64,000 nucleotides of DNA from Lineus longissimus (Eukaryota; Nemertea; Pilidiophora; Heteronemertea; Lineidae), in assembly GCF_910592395.1 (NCBI RefSeq), contig NC_088311.1, forward strand, positions 23,964,646 through 24,028,645, given 5' to 3'. Below, in pieces: positions 22,130-31,297 of the stretch; the stretch's first letter is position 1; each line of letters begins with the position of its first letter. The notes under the pieces are model-generated. The model worked only from the letters and a program-made list of their open reading frames with translations, made no database searches and was not told the DNA's origin. A program made the position numbers and the translations under genes.

Positions 22130-23039
22130 ATGAAGACTATCCTTGCAATACTTGTAGTCCTTGGTGAGTAGTGATAAACTGTCCTTAAGACATTCGTGCA
22201 ATTTAAACAATGCATACAAAATTGAATGAGATTCTGGTACAAATAGATAAAAACGTTGATAGCTTTTGGTTATCAAACGTTGAAATACTGTTTACCAGCA
22301 ATCAATTTTTTATCAATTTTTAACCAGATATTTTCAAGGGTTTAAAAAACAGTATTTCGTCGTTTGATAACCAAAAGCTATCAAACGTTGAAATACTGTT
22401 TTTTAAACCCATGAAATATCTGGTTAAAGTTTGATAAAAAATTGCTTGTTTGTAAACCAATTTTAAAGATATTTTCACGTTTTGGGCCATACAATGAATA
22501 TATTTGTTTTTAACCTTTTCAGCATTGGTGGGTTGTTCCGTTGAATCGGTACCACCACCAAGGAAACACAGATGTCGTAAGTAGACTACAATAATGGGAC
22601 TATCTTGTTATAATATCCGGGTTCCACTGCACTCACTGCAACACAGCTTGGCCCCAAATATTCATCTGGGTAAAACAATACTGATTCGGGTTTAAAAACT
22701 GCAAGAAATTGATAAAAATGATTTTAATAGCGCAGCTGGTTAAATGCAACACATCATTTGCCTTGTTCATCTCTCCATGTACCGAACAAGTAAGATGGAC
22801 CATAGATGCCGATGCTCTGAATTGAGATGTAAAAAATGTTTGATTGTCAAATTGTTTATATCCGGCCATGTAAACTTGTAAATATTCTTCTTTCAGCGTG
22901 CGAGGTTGACTGTGACCACAAATGCGTGTTCAGTGGAGACACAACAAAGTGCTACTGTGAGGAGAAACCCGTTGGCCCGATATCAGTACGCTGTGAACTT
23001 ATACATGAACCTACGCATACGCCTCCTCACAACTATTGA
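22130..23039 (+). CDS. Secreted cysteine-rich peptide, gene 1
   Basis: Three coding exons: 22130-22163, 22523-22576 and 22897-23039 (76 residues), preceded by a non-coding exon ending at 21698 and a 5' UTR part from 22088. The protein begins MKTILAILVVLALVGCSVES, a clear signal peptide. The mature part has cysteines at 29, 31, 35, 39, 48, 50 and 62, with the C-x-C at 48-50 and RCE at 61-63. The spacing C-x3-C-x3-C-x8-C-x-C-x11-C recalls a small EGF-like unit. A CS-alpha/beta (defensin- or toxin-like) fold is an alternative. It ends in a His/Pro-rich tail. It was not recognised as any known family, and its function is unknown: host-defence peptide, secreted ligand or venom-like factor are all possible. 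It has a TATA promoter and AATAAA at 23079. The paralogue is at 29570. Confidence 0.75.
22258..22445. repeat. Foldback hairpin in intron 1 of peptide gene 1
   Basis: The segment GATAGCTTTTGGTTATCAAA (near 22258) recurs inverted near 22363-22382, and the stretch 22303-22365 is mirrored by 22383-22445 (for example TTTAAAAAACAGTATTTCGT against ACTGTTTTTTAAACCC). A near-perfect cruciform of about 190 bp results. It is also present in unit 2 at about 29697-29888. Probably a small MITE. Confidence 0.75.
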
Positions 23040-23078
23040 GATACCATCCTCTCGTGTACTATGTAACAGAATATGACA

Positions 23079-23084
23079 AATAAA
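23079..23084 (+). terminator. Poly(A) signal of peptide gene 1
   Basis: AATAAA 40 bp after the stop codon, in a sequence shared with unit 2 (30525-30530). The resulting mRNA would be very short, fitting a small secreted peptide gene. Confidence 0.7.
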
Positions 23085-23333
23085 TGCATATTCAATCGTA
23101 AATACTGCAGTTCTTTCATTTCATATTAAATGCAAGTGTAATTGTTTTGACAACCGGGTGACAGTCAATTTAGCCAAACCCCTCCACGCCCCACATGCAC
23201 AAGGCTAGCTATGCCTCGCTCCCTGCCATTGCCATCGCTTCATTCTTCTGCAACAGAAAAAAAACGTACGAGACTTCCGATGTCGATCCGGATGTCGACG
23301 CCTTGGCATAGAAAGACTACTTGACATAGAAAT

Positions 23334-24153
23334 TGTGGGCGCCGTAAACCCACAGAGGATATGCAGTCTTGTCGACGTGATGGATAACCAATTACCAAGA
23401 TTATGTACTCCTTAAAAACGTGTTTATTCTTCAAAAGATGAGAAGGAAGGAAGGAAGGAAGGGTTCACTGAAAAGAAACAAATGATACTAGGCATAAGCT
23501 AAAGTCTTAAATAACAATGGAAACAATGATTATTCGTAGAGACAAAATGTAGGGCACATCCAAGTCACAACCTAGAAGACACCGTCCCTGACGTATCGGG
23601 AGGTGCTGCCACCTGCAAACACTACAAGACACTAACCAACGCACATGGTGGGAACAGTAAGGATGGTCGGAAATGACACAAATGTGGGCTGTGCCCAAGA
23701 ATACCCAAAAATCACCATTTTATGATGATAACATCAGAATTACGACCCACAACGGGCACACCATCCACATAATAGGTCAAAAATTGACCAAGCTGGCACA
23801 GCAGCAACAGTAATATCAAGGGAATCTACATTTGACGAGAGGGTCGAACCCGCACACAGTGAAATAATGGCGTCCGACAAATTAAGAGGCATCGCCATAA
23901 AACAGGGGTCAAAAGCACCCTTCTTGGGCTATATACATACAAATGTATAAACTTACTAAAACCTTGGTGCCTTTATCCATCATCATACGGCAAACGGCAC
24001 AGGAGGCAATCTTGGCTGTCAAACAAAACTCTAATAAAGAGTGAGGAAAGCGAAAATCCTCGTCATCAAATTGTCTAGTTGCTTAAGAAGGCCCTAGACC
24101 GATTCCGGGCCGCCGGGTAGAACAGCGAAGACCGCCGCGGCGGTAACAGAAAT
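23334..24153. mobile_element. 820-bp insertion present only in unit 1
   Basis: Unit 2 runs straight through the target (AGAAATGGAATCG near 30785). In unit 1 the target is split and AGAAAT stands on both sides (23328-23333 and 24148-24153), like a 6-bp target duplication. The insert contains a short GGAA repeat (23442-23462) and no recognisable protein. It is either a non-autonomous mobile element or ancestral sequence lost from unit 2. Confidence 0.5.
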
Positions 24154-24210
24154 GGAATCGAATCGCATGCCAATGATTGAATTGAATAGCGCATATGGTT
24201 TTGTGATTTC

Positions 24211-24216
24211 TTTATT
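24211..24216 (-). terminator. Poly(A) signal downstream of the orphan Tctex1 exon (unit 1)
   Basis: TTTATT on the plus strand, AATAAA on the minus strand, about 450 bp below the stop codon at 24662. The same site occurs in unit 2 at 30847-30852. Confidence 0.45.
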
Positions 24217-24661
24217 TACAATACCTTATTCTACATTCATACATACTATCTCATGCAGTACATTGTATTAGCAAGTGAAAGGAAGCATGTACATATGTCG
24301 ATAAGAGCAAAATGGGACTTCAACTGCCATTGATTCGCAATAATGCAAATAGTAAAGTAGAATCCGCAAGAATATATCCATATTTTTGATAACCAAAAAC
24401 AGTCTATGATTGAGAAAGTGCAATGAAATAGGTTTCATTGCGTTCATTTGCCTTTGTCGGTTTAGGCCTACCAACCCCCATAAAACTGGAAGCTGATCTT
24501 CGTGGGGGTTGATATTGTCATAGATTGGCCCTGTTATTCCTTTGATAAGACAGTAGAACAATGGGAATTTCAGTTTAAAGACAATGAGGCTGTTTATTGT
24601 ACGGGGCAAAATTACGTAGTATTTGATACACCGCATGCAGACTTGCGCTCCATGCAGCAGT

Positions 24662-24865
24662 CTATTCAGAGTACACTCCGTACACAGTCCCGACAGCGAA
24701 TAAGGAATGGTTTCTATACTCGTATGTGGAACACGTATCATATCTCTGGTCCCATAGACACCGACTTGTTATTTTGCACCCTTGACCGTCAAGCTGTCCT
24801 ATATGAACAACACAGATGATTTTATACCGAGGTACCATCATTTCCTTTACTCTTGCCTTGACAAC
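24662..24865 (-). pseudogene. Orphan last exon of Tctex1-type dynein light chain (truncated copy)
   Basis: This encodes 67 residues from VVKARVKEMMVPRYK to FAVGTVYGVYSE and a stop, identical at protein level to the last exon of the complete gene in unit 2 (31298-31501). The acceptor site is intact, but the upstream exons and promoter are missing because about 2 kb is absent from unit 1 just beyond 24916. Without a start and the N-terminal half of the Tctex1 fold it is most likely a dead fragment. The intact frame suggests that the loss is recent. Confidence 0.8.
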
Positions 24866-24929
24866 CTGGAAAAACAAAATGCAACAGCTTTGAAAAACTT
24901 CTCTTCGTCGTGATGACATAATATGACAC

Positions 24930-25380
24930 AAACCTCCTCCCGTGTACTATGTGAAGGTGATTCGAGCCGACCATGGTCAGACCTGGCTCACATGTTACTT
25001 ACTCATGCCTCCTCGTCATCGTCTCCACCCTGTGTACTGTTTGAAGGTGTTTCGAGCCGACCATGACACCTGGCCATTATGTGACACCCATGCCCAGAGA
25101 TATCATCCCCACCCAGTGAACATGGGAAAGGTGTTCAGAGCTGACTATGGCCGTGTAACTCACACGTCGAAGGTGCCGGCCCGACAGTGACAAGACTTTT
25201 ATGAAATTGTTACCCACCATTGCCCGCCAACACCCAGGCGTCATCCTCACTTTGTCAACCGGGTGACGGGGTCCCGATTATAACCACCATGGACGCGTCA
25301 CTCACCCTTGCCTCCTCGACATCATCCCTACCCTGTGAACAGGGTGAAGGGGTTCCGAGCTGACCATGGATGTGTTGCTG
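24930..25380 (+). repeat. Degenerate tandem repeat (unit 1 copy)
   Basis: Loosely repeated units of roughly 80-110 bp contain CACCCTGTGTACTGTTTGAA, GGTGTTTCGAGCCGACCATG and variants (GGTTCCGAGCTGACCATGG). The same array lies at about 33562-34020 in unit 2. Short ORFs through it follow the repeat. Confidence 0.6.
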
Positions 25381-26103
25381 GCTCGCTTCTTCAGCAGCCG
25401 CGCTGCTTTTTCTCTTGCTACGTCACTCATTTTGTGATTTTCTAGAAAAAGATGAAAAAGTGGAAGACGTACTCTAACGTCAGAGTGGTCACACTTTTTT
25501 CATGCATGACTAAAAATTATGCCTGGGACAGGCATGAAACTAGAAACTTCCTTTACATATTTCAAATACGTCAAACTGCACTGGCAGCGAAACATTGCAA
25601 ATGGCTCAAAATTTTTCAAAAAATTTGTATGTGGGAATTCACTTAAAATCGATTAGTTTACTGATTTCGTGAAATATACAAGCAATTGACACACACAGGG
25701 TTTGCTGCTCCTTATTGGACACGTTAGGGACAAATCAACAATAACATTAAGATTGAGTAAATTTATAGCCATCATTATCCAATGTAGCTTGAAGGTAGAG
25801 CACAGGCTTTGACAAAACATGCCGTACTCCAGCAATCAAAATGGTCGTTAGATTACATCGATCCAGGCAATCCCAATCCCCAGACCCCAGCATCAACACT
25901 CCGGGCCAAGGGCCACTACCAGGACTGCATCCTCCTTGACTATGACATCCAGATTCGAGATTGAAGAATCATTCTCAGTGTCACCGTCTAAAATATAGAG
26001 ACAAGGAACTTCCTTTGTTATTACCACTATACCAGGCCCAGGGTTCTCACCAAAGACGATCAAGCAAGACAAAGGATCAAGGGGAAATCCCAAAATATCA
26101 CAC

Positions 26104-26220
26104 CTGATATGGTGGTGAAGGACCCAAATCTGATGTATCGTGATGAGAGTCACTCTGACTGTCGCTTCCCCTCAAAAGGGAAAAATCATCCGTCGTCGGG
26201 GTCTTGAGACAGTTCCCCAT
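26104..26220 (-). pseudogene. RNF11: Second copy of RNF11 exon 1, PPxY motif lost
   Basis: A 117-nt copy of RNF11 exon 1 (18525-18641) with intact ATG, frame and GT donor. It encodes the same MGNCLKTPT start but has Ile-to-Phe in the DDIS segment and Pro-to-Ser within the proline run, so PPPPY becomes PSPPY and the PPxY consensus is broken. There is no exon 2 or 3 in unit 2. It could serve as an alternative distal first exon spliced to exon 2 at 17935, about 8 kb away, or be a relic. The sequence alone does not decide. Confidence 0.75.
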
Positions 26221-27490
26221 CTTGTCTACCCTCTAACACCTCCAGATGAGGTCATATCTTTTCAGAAACAGTGATAAAATGCGGATGTCCATAGGGTTCT
26301 TTCATCAAAATGACGACCCAAAATAAAAACATTAGCCCAAGCACACCGAAATGAGATAGATCGTACAAGCAAATTGAACTTTTCCACTATATAACACAAA
26401 AACACACATTATATTGTAAAAAACAATAAACGTAAAGCAACACGATCAGTCAAAATCAGCGCTGACTTTGGTTGCATTTTTTATATATTTCAGTCAATAA
26501 TAAAGAAGGAGAGGCCTAGCTAGCAGAACCTAATGCACCTTGCATTGATTGTTGGATATGATTGTGGTACCTTGAAACCATTCTCCAAGCAGACCGAATG
26601 CTATTCTCTCTACTGAAAATACTCTCTGCCAACAATGATTTCCAGATCCCGGATGTAGCACAGGCGTGTGAAACCACAGGAAACTCACAATATCATACAA
26701 CCATGGACGTCACGTATTAAAACGAGTCGTATCATAAAGATAGTCTAAAAAGTCTAACTATGGGCCTACGTATTCTCTGGCCATGATACCGGGCCCCCGG
26801 ATTAACCGCCGGGCCGACTGATACATCTCACGGTGAGATTCAGGGTTTAGTTCTTTTCACTCCTTCGTCGTACAAAAATGATATCGAGTACGGAGTACGA
26901 CTGGACAGTGATCAGGTGATACGGCCTTCACCTAGCTATCATGCGTATTTGTTAAAGCTAGGGCTGATTGATACGACTAAGCCCCTCCGCCTCTGCATGC
27001 AAAGGGACAATCCTAAAGCCAAATTTGCATTTTGTGAATAATGCCCAACACCATTTTGTATATATAGCTCTGCAGAATTTATATTTCCCCATCCTCGAAT
27101 ACAAGAGTCAGTCGGTGCTCCTGTCGGACATACGGAGGTCGGTTATCGCCAGCTCATCCCTTTAAAAAGGCGCTCGGATACTCGGGTCATCCTCCAAACA
27201 CTTATAGCTAGCTCTCTTGAAAATAGCTCCACGCAAGGGCATTACATATGACACAATACATTACATAGCCAGGCGCGTCGTCTGCGCCCTGGCATCATCA
27301 AGCACCTGTGATAAACATTGGCGGCCTGTGTTGGCAGAGTCATATTATAAAAAAGTCGTTTCGCGGGCGGGCATGAGTCTACGTCAACGACACGCCCAGA
27401 GGGCTCCGCAATGATTTCTTTGAAATGGCGCTGTATAGCAGACTTCTGAGGTGTATTTAGAATACACTATTCTTCAGTTTCAGTGTCCTG

Positions 27491-27950
27491 CTCCGGCAGC
27501 GAAATTTTTTTTCCTACGAACTTTATGTCCTCATTTGCATACGCGCATGCGCACTCTAGTCAAACATCCACTTGGCCGCATTGACAGTGAAAAGAACTTG
27601 GATCTTAATACATGTGTATCATGTACATGATGTATGTAGCCTATAGGCTAAATCTCTGTGGAACGTAGCTCAGTCTCATGAGAAGATTACGGCGATTTGG
27701 ATCAAATAACAATGATCTAGGCTACCGACAGATTGATCAAACAGTTGGTTTCTCTGCCATCAAAAACTACCGCCAAAAGAACTTTATTGATAGAGGATGG
27801 CGAACAATGCTCGCATTCAACGAGAAAACTATCACGGTCGAGTTCTTCCATTGTCACTGTCAATGCGATGCGGCAAAGTGGATATTTGACTAGAGTGCGC
27901 ATGCGCATCTGAAAATGAGGACAAAAAGTTCGTAGGAACAAAGATTCGCG
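27491..27950. mobile_element. Foldback element with long inverted arms (unit 2 copy)
   Basis: Second copy of the element at 20055-20512, with the same GCGCATGCGCACTCTAGTCA arms in inverted orientation and a slightly changed centre. Confidence 0.6.
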
Positions 27951-28861
27951 CCCCGGCAACCTGCACCTCTGTGCCGTTGTTTTAGATACTGGACAAGTCT
28001 ATTCTAAAGTGTTCTACATTTTCATGCTTTTAGAAAATATAGATCCAGGATTGCACCTCTCATGTCCTCTTGCGCAACTCCATCCCGCACTGATAAGAGG
28101 AATTGACATGTTGAATTACATTGAATTATCTGTTCTGCCTCAGAGCGGAAGGGAGATGCCAGGTGTTCCCAAGTTCACTTGTGCAGGGCCTATACAGTGC
28201 GTCTAACTTGAAATCCAGACTCAGACGCCCATAGCGTCATCCTGATTTGAGCGGAAATTCGTGCGGTGTCGGAAGATTAGCCAATGGGCATTGCTGTAAC
28301 GAAACTTTTAGGGAAATTTCTGTCACCGAATCGAATTCTCGACGTATACACCGCTTTGGTATACATAACGTACGTAATAGTATTTACTTGTCTGTCCAAT
28401 TTCAGTTTACACTATTTAGGAATCTTCACGATAGGCCCAATACTGCATACAGTAGAACCTCCATTTTAGTGGACGCCTCGACTCTATTAAGGACAACCTC
28501 TCTATTAAATACACTAGTTTCGGTCCCAGATTGTTTGTTTTCATTCAATTTGACCTCTCTGACCAGGACACCTCGTATTAAGGACAACTTATTTCACTTC
28601 ATTCCAGCACTGTTTAGATGGTAGGCTATCGTTACGCACTGCGTTGTATCATTAGTTAACCTAATGAGAATAAACAACAAACAAAATAATTAAATGCAAA
28701 AGTCTTGTACTATGAAATCTCAGGTTACATAACCTAACTGGGAATACGACTTCTTTAAAACTCTTTTCGTGCTAATTAGCGAAAATTAATCACCAAATAT
28801 TATTCCGACTACAGCGTCCCTTCCAGCCAGTTGATAAGCTCACCACTTGTCGCAGTGGTTT

Positions 28862-28904
28862 GGGTGAGAAACGAGGCGGGTCCACTGCGTCCGGAGTGTG
28901 CCAC
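28862..28904 (+). repeat. Dispersed short repeat, copy 4
   Basis: Unit 2 counterpart of the repeat at 21424-21466. It was duplicated with the unit, not by independent transposition. Confidence 0.55.
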
Positions 28905-29049
28905 TTGCCTGCCAGACGATGGTACTCTGCACCTGTTATTCTCTCTGACGAATGAGTATTCCACTACCAGAACGACCAATGAATTTTGGCCATCGTATCA
29001 CGTGGCCCTCACATCACGTGACGTGCGCACGATGGAACGTGTTTTCCAG

Positions 29050-29055
29050 TATAAA
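29050..29055 (+). promoter_or_regulatory. TATA box of peptide gene 2
   Basis: TATAAA with the same CACGTG and TGACGTG sites upstream and the same non-coding exon (ending 29136) downstream as in unit 1. The promoter is almost unchanged between the copies, so both genes may be expressed alike. Confidence 0.65.
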
Positions 29056-29569
29056 TTCTCCTGAAAATTCGACAATCCTCACACAGTTTTGCCATTTCAG
29101 AGAACTGAGCTGCCGAGGAAGAAAACTGTTGAGCAGGTAAGGTCCGATTATTTGGTAAATTCGTTTTGAATGTAAGCCAACTCGACCAAGCCTTTGCCGA
29201 ATTCAGACAAGGACAAAATCAGAACACGCAAAATATCGTTCCACAGCGTAGCATAATACATTGCCTCCCTTATGGGTAGCATGGGTACACATGGCCTCCC
29301 TTCCATCCGACCCTTACAACGGAATAATAGGTTTGGCTCCACTGTGATCATGGTGATGTCATCTTTACATGCATAAGCTTTTCATCTTCATCTCATCCAT
29401 GATGCATATAAGCTTTTCATCTTCACCTATATCTATGATGCATACTTTTTTCAGCTTCATCTACACATGTATGATGTACGACTGATCAAAGCTTTAGTCC
29501 TGCCATGTCATTATTTATCCATTTCAGAACCTGTTTTATATACTTACTTGTTCTCCAAACTTTGGGACC

Positions 29570-30460
29570 ATGAAGACTATCCTTGCAATACTTGTCGTCC
29601 TTGGTGAGTAGTGATAAACCGTCCTTAAGACATTCGTGCAATTTAAACAATGCATACAGAATTGAATGAGATTCTGGTACAAATAGATAATAACGTTGAT
29701 AGCTTTTGGTTATCAAACGTTGAAATACTGTTTACCAGCAATCATTTTTTTATCAATTTTTAACCAGATATTTCAAGGGTTTAAAAAACAGTATTTCGTC
29801 GTTTGATAACCAAAAGCTATCAAACGTTGAAATAGAGTCTACTGTTTTTTAAACCCATGAAATATCTGGTTAAAGTTTGATAAAAAATTGCTTGTTTGTA
29901 AACCAATTTTAAAGATATTTTCACGTTTTGGGCCATACAATGACGTATATATTTGTTTTTAACCTTTTCAGCATTGGTGGGTTGTTCCGTTGAATCGGTA
30001 CTACCAAGGGATCTCCGGTGTCGTAAGTAGACTACAATAATGGGGCTATCTTGTTATAATATCCGGATTCCACTGCACTCACTGCAACACACCTTGGCCC
30101 CAAGTATTCATCTGGGTAAAACAATACTGATTCGGGTTTAAAAACTGCAAGAAATTCATAAAAATGATTTTAATATAGCGCAGCTGGTCAAATGCAAGAC
30201 AACATTTGCCTTGTTCATCTCTCCATGTACCGAACAGGTAAGATGGGCCATAGATGCCGATACTTTGAATTGAGGAGATGTAAAAAATGTTTGGTTGTCA
30301 AATTGTTTATATCCGGCCATGTAAACTTGTAAATATTCTTCTTTCAGCGTGCAAGGTTGGCCCCGACGGTAAATGCAAGTTCAATTCAGGCGGAGGTAGT
30401 AGCTGCGTCTGTGAGGAGAAACATGAGGTATTTTTCATGTTCAGCTGTACAAACAAATAA
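29570..30460 (+). CDS. Secreted cysteine-rich peptide, gene 2
   Basis: Three coding exons: 29570-29603, 29972-30022 and 30348-30460 (65 residues). The signal peptide region is identical at protein level to gene 1 (MKTILAILVVLALVGCSVES). The mature part keeps six cysteines (28, 30, 38, 48, 50, 62) in the pattern C-x-C-x7-C-x9-C-x-C-x11-C but lacks the cysteine that is residue 35 in gene 1. Nearly all residues between the cysteines differ, except an E-E-K after the C-x-C. The stop comes earlier, so the His/Pro-rich tail of gene 1 is 3' UTR here. Introns and flanks are almost identical to gene 1. Promoter and poly(A) signal (30525-30530) are intact. It looks like a functional, fast-changing paralogue. 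Family unknown. Confidence 0.75.
29697..29888. repeat. Foldback hairpin in intron 1 of peptide gene 2
   Basis: Unit 2 counterpart of the hairpin at 22258-22445, with one short extra stretch (GAGTCTACTG) in the arm region. Confidence 0.7.
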
Positions 30461-30524
30461 CGCACCTACGCCACCTCACCAATGAGATACCATCCTCTCG
30501 TGTACTATGTAACTGAATATGACA

Positions 30525-30530
30525 AATAAA
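30525..30530 (+). terminator. Poly(A) signal of peptide gene 2
   Basis: AATAAA in the same context as in unit 1, about 65 bp after the earlier stop codon. Confidence 0.7.
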
Positions 30531-30846
30531 TGCATATTCAATCGTAAATACTGCAGTTCTTTTATTTTATATTAAATGCAAATGTAATTGTTTTGACAAC
30601 CGGGTGACAGTCAATTTGGTCATACCCCTCCCACGCCCCACATGCACAAGGCTAGCTATGCCTCGCTCCCTGCCATTGCCATCGCTTCATTCTTCTGCAA
30701 CAACAAAAACAAAACGTACGAGACTTCCGATGTCAATCCGGATGTCGACGCCTTTGGGGATCTTGATGCAGACTACTTGACGTAGAAATGGAATCGAATC
30801 GCATGCCAATGATTGAATTGAATAGCGCATATGGTTTTGTGATTTC

Positions 30847-30852
30847 TTTATT
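30847..30852 (-). terminator. Poly(A) signal of the Tctex1 light chain gene
   Basis: TTTATT on the plus strand, about 445 bp below the stop codon at 31298, same context as 24211-24216. Confidence 0.5.
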
Positions 30853-31297
30853 TACAATACCTTATTCTACATTCATACATACTATCTCATGCAGTACATT
30901 GTATTAGCAAGTGAAAGGAAACATGTACATATGTCGATAAGTGCAAAATGGGACTTCAACTGCCATTGATTCGCAATAATGCAAATAGTAAAGTAGAATC
31001 CGCAAGAATATATCCATATTTTTGATAACCAACAACAGTCTATGATTGAGAAAGTGCAATGAAATAGGTTTCATTGCGTTCATTTGCCATTGTCGGTTTA
31101 GGCCTACCAACCCCCATAAAACTGGAAGCTGTTCTTCGTGGGGGTTGATATTGTCATAGATTGGCCCTGTTATTCCTTTGATAAGACAGTAGAACAATGG
31201 GAATTTCAGTTTAAAGACAATGAGGCTGTTTATTGTACGGGGCAAAATTACGTAGTATTTGATACACCGCATGCAGACTTGCGCTCCATGCAGCAGT

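Larger units (their letters stand above)
17948..25736. repeat. Tandem segmental duplication, unit 1
   Basis: This unit begins inside RNF11 intron 1 and matches 25740-34396 in the same orientation, nearly base for base over most of its length. It contains RNF11 exon 1, a foldback element, the peptide gene 1 and the last exon of a Tctex1 light chain gene. Differences from unit 2: about 210 bp near 18053-18261 and about 110-130 bp near 18940-19065 are absent from unit 2, an 820-bp segment (23334-24153) is present only here, and about 2 kb matching 31555-33561 is missing here. Confidence 0.95.

Noticed and set aside
24268-24741. 157-codon minus-strand ORF (and 30904-31377 in unit 2)
   Set aside because: It covers the 3' UTR and part of the last Tctex1 exon in another frame. 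No family resemblance and no splice support.
24502-24819. Conserved 105-codon plus-strand ORF present in both units (also 31138-31455)
   Set aside because: It lies antisense over the last exon of the Tctex1 light chain gene. That exon has family similarity and splice sites. The plus-strand frame is open by chance and conserved only because the units are young.
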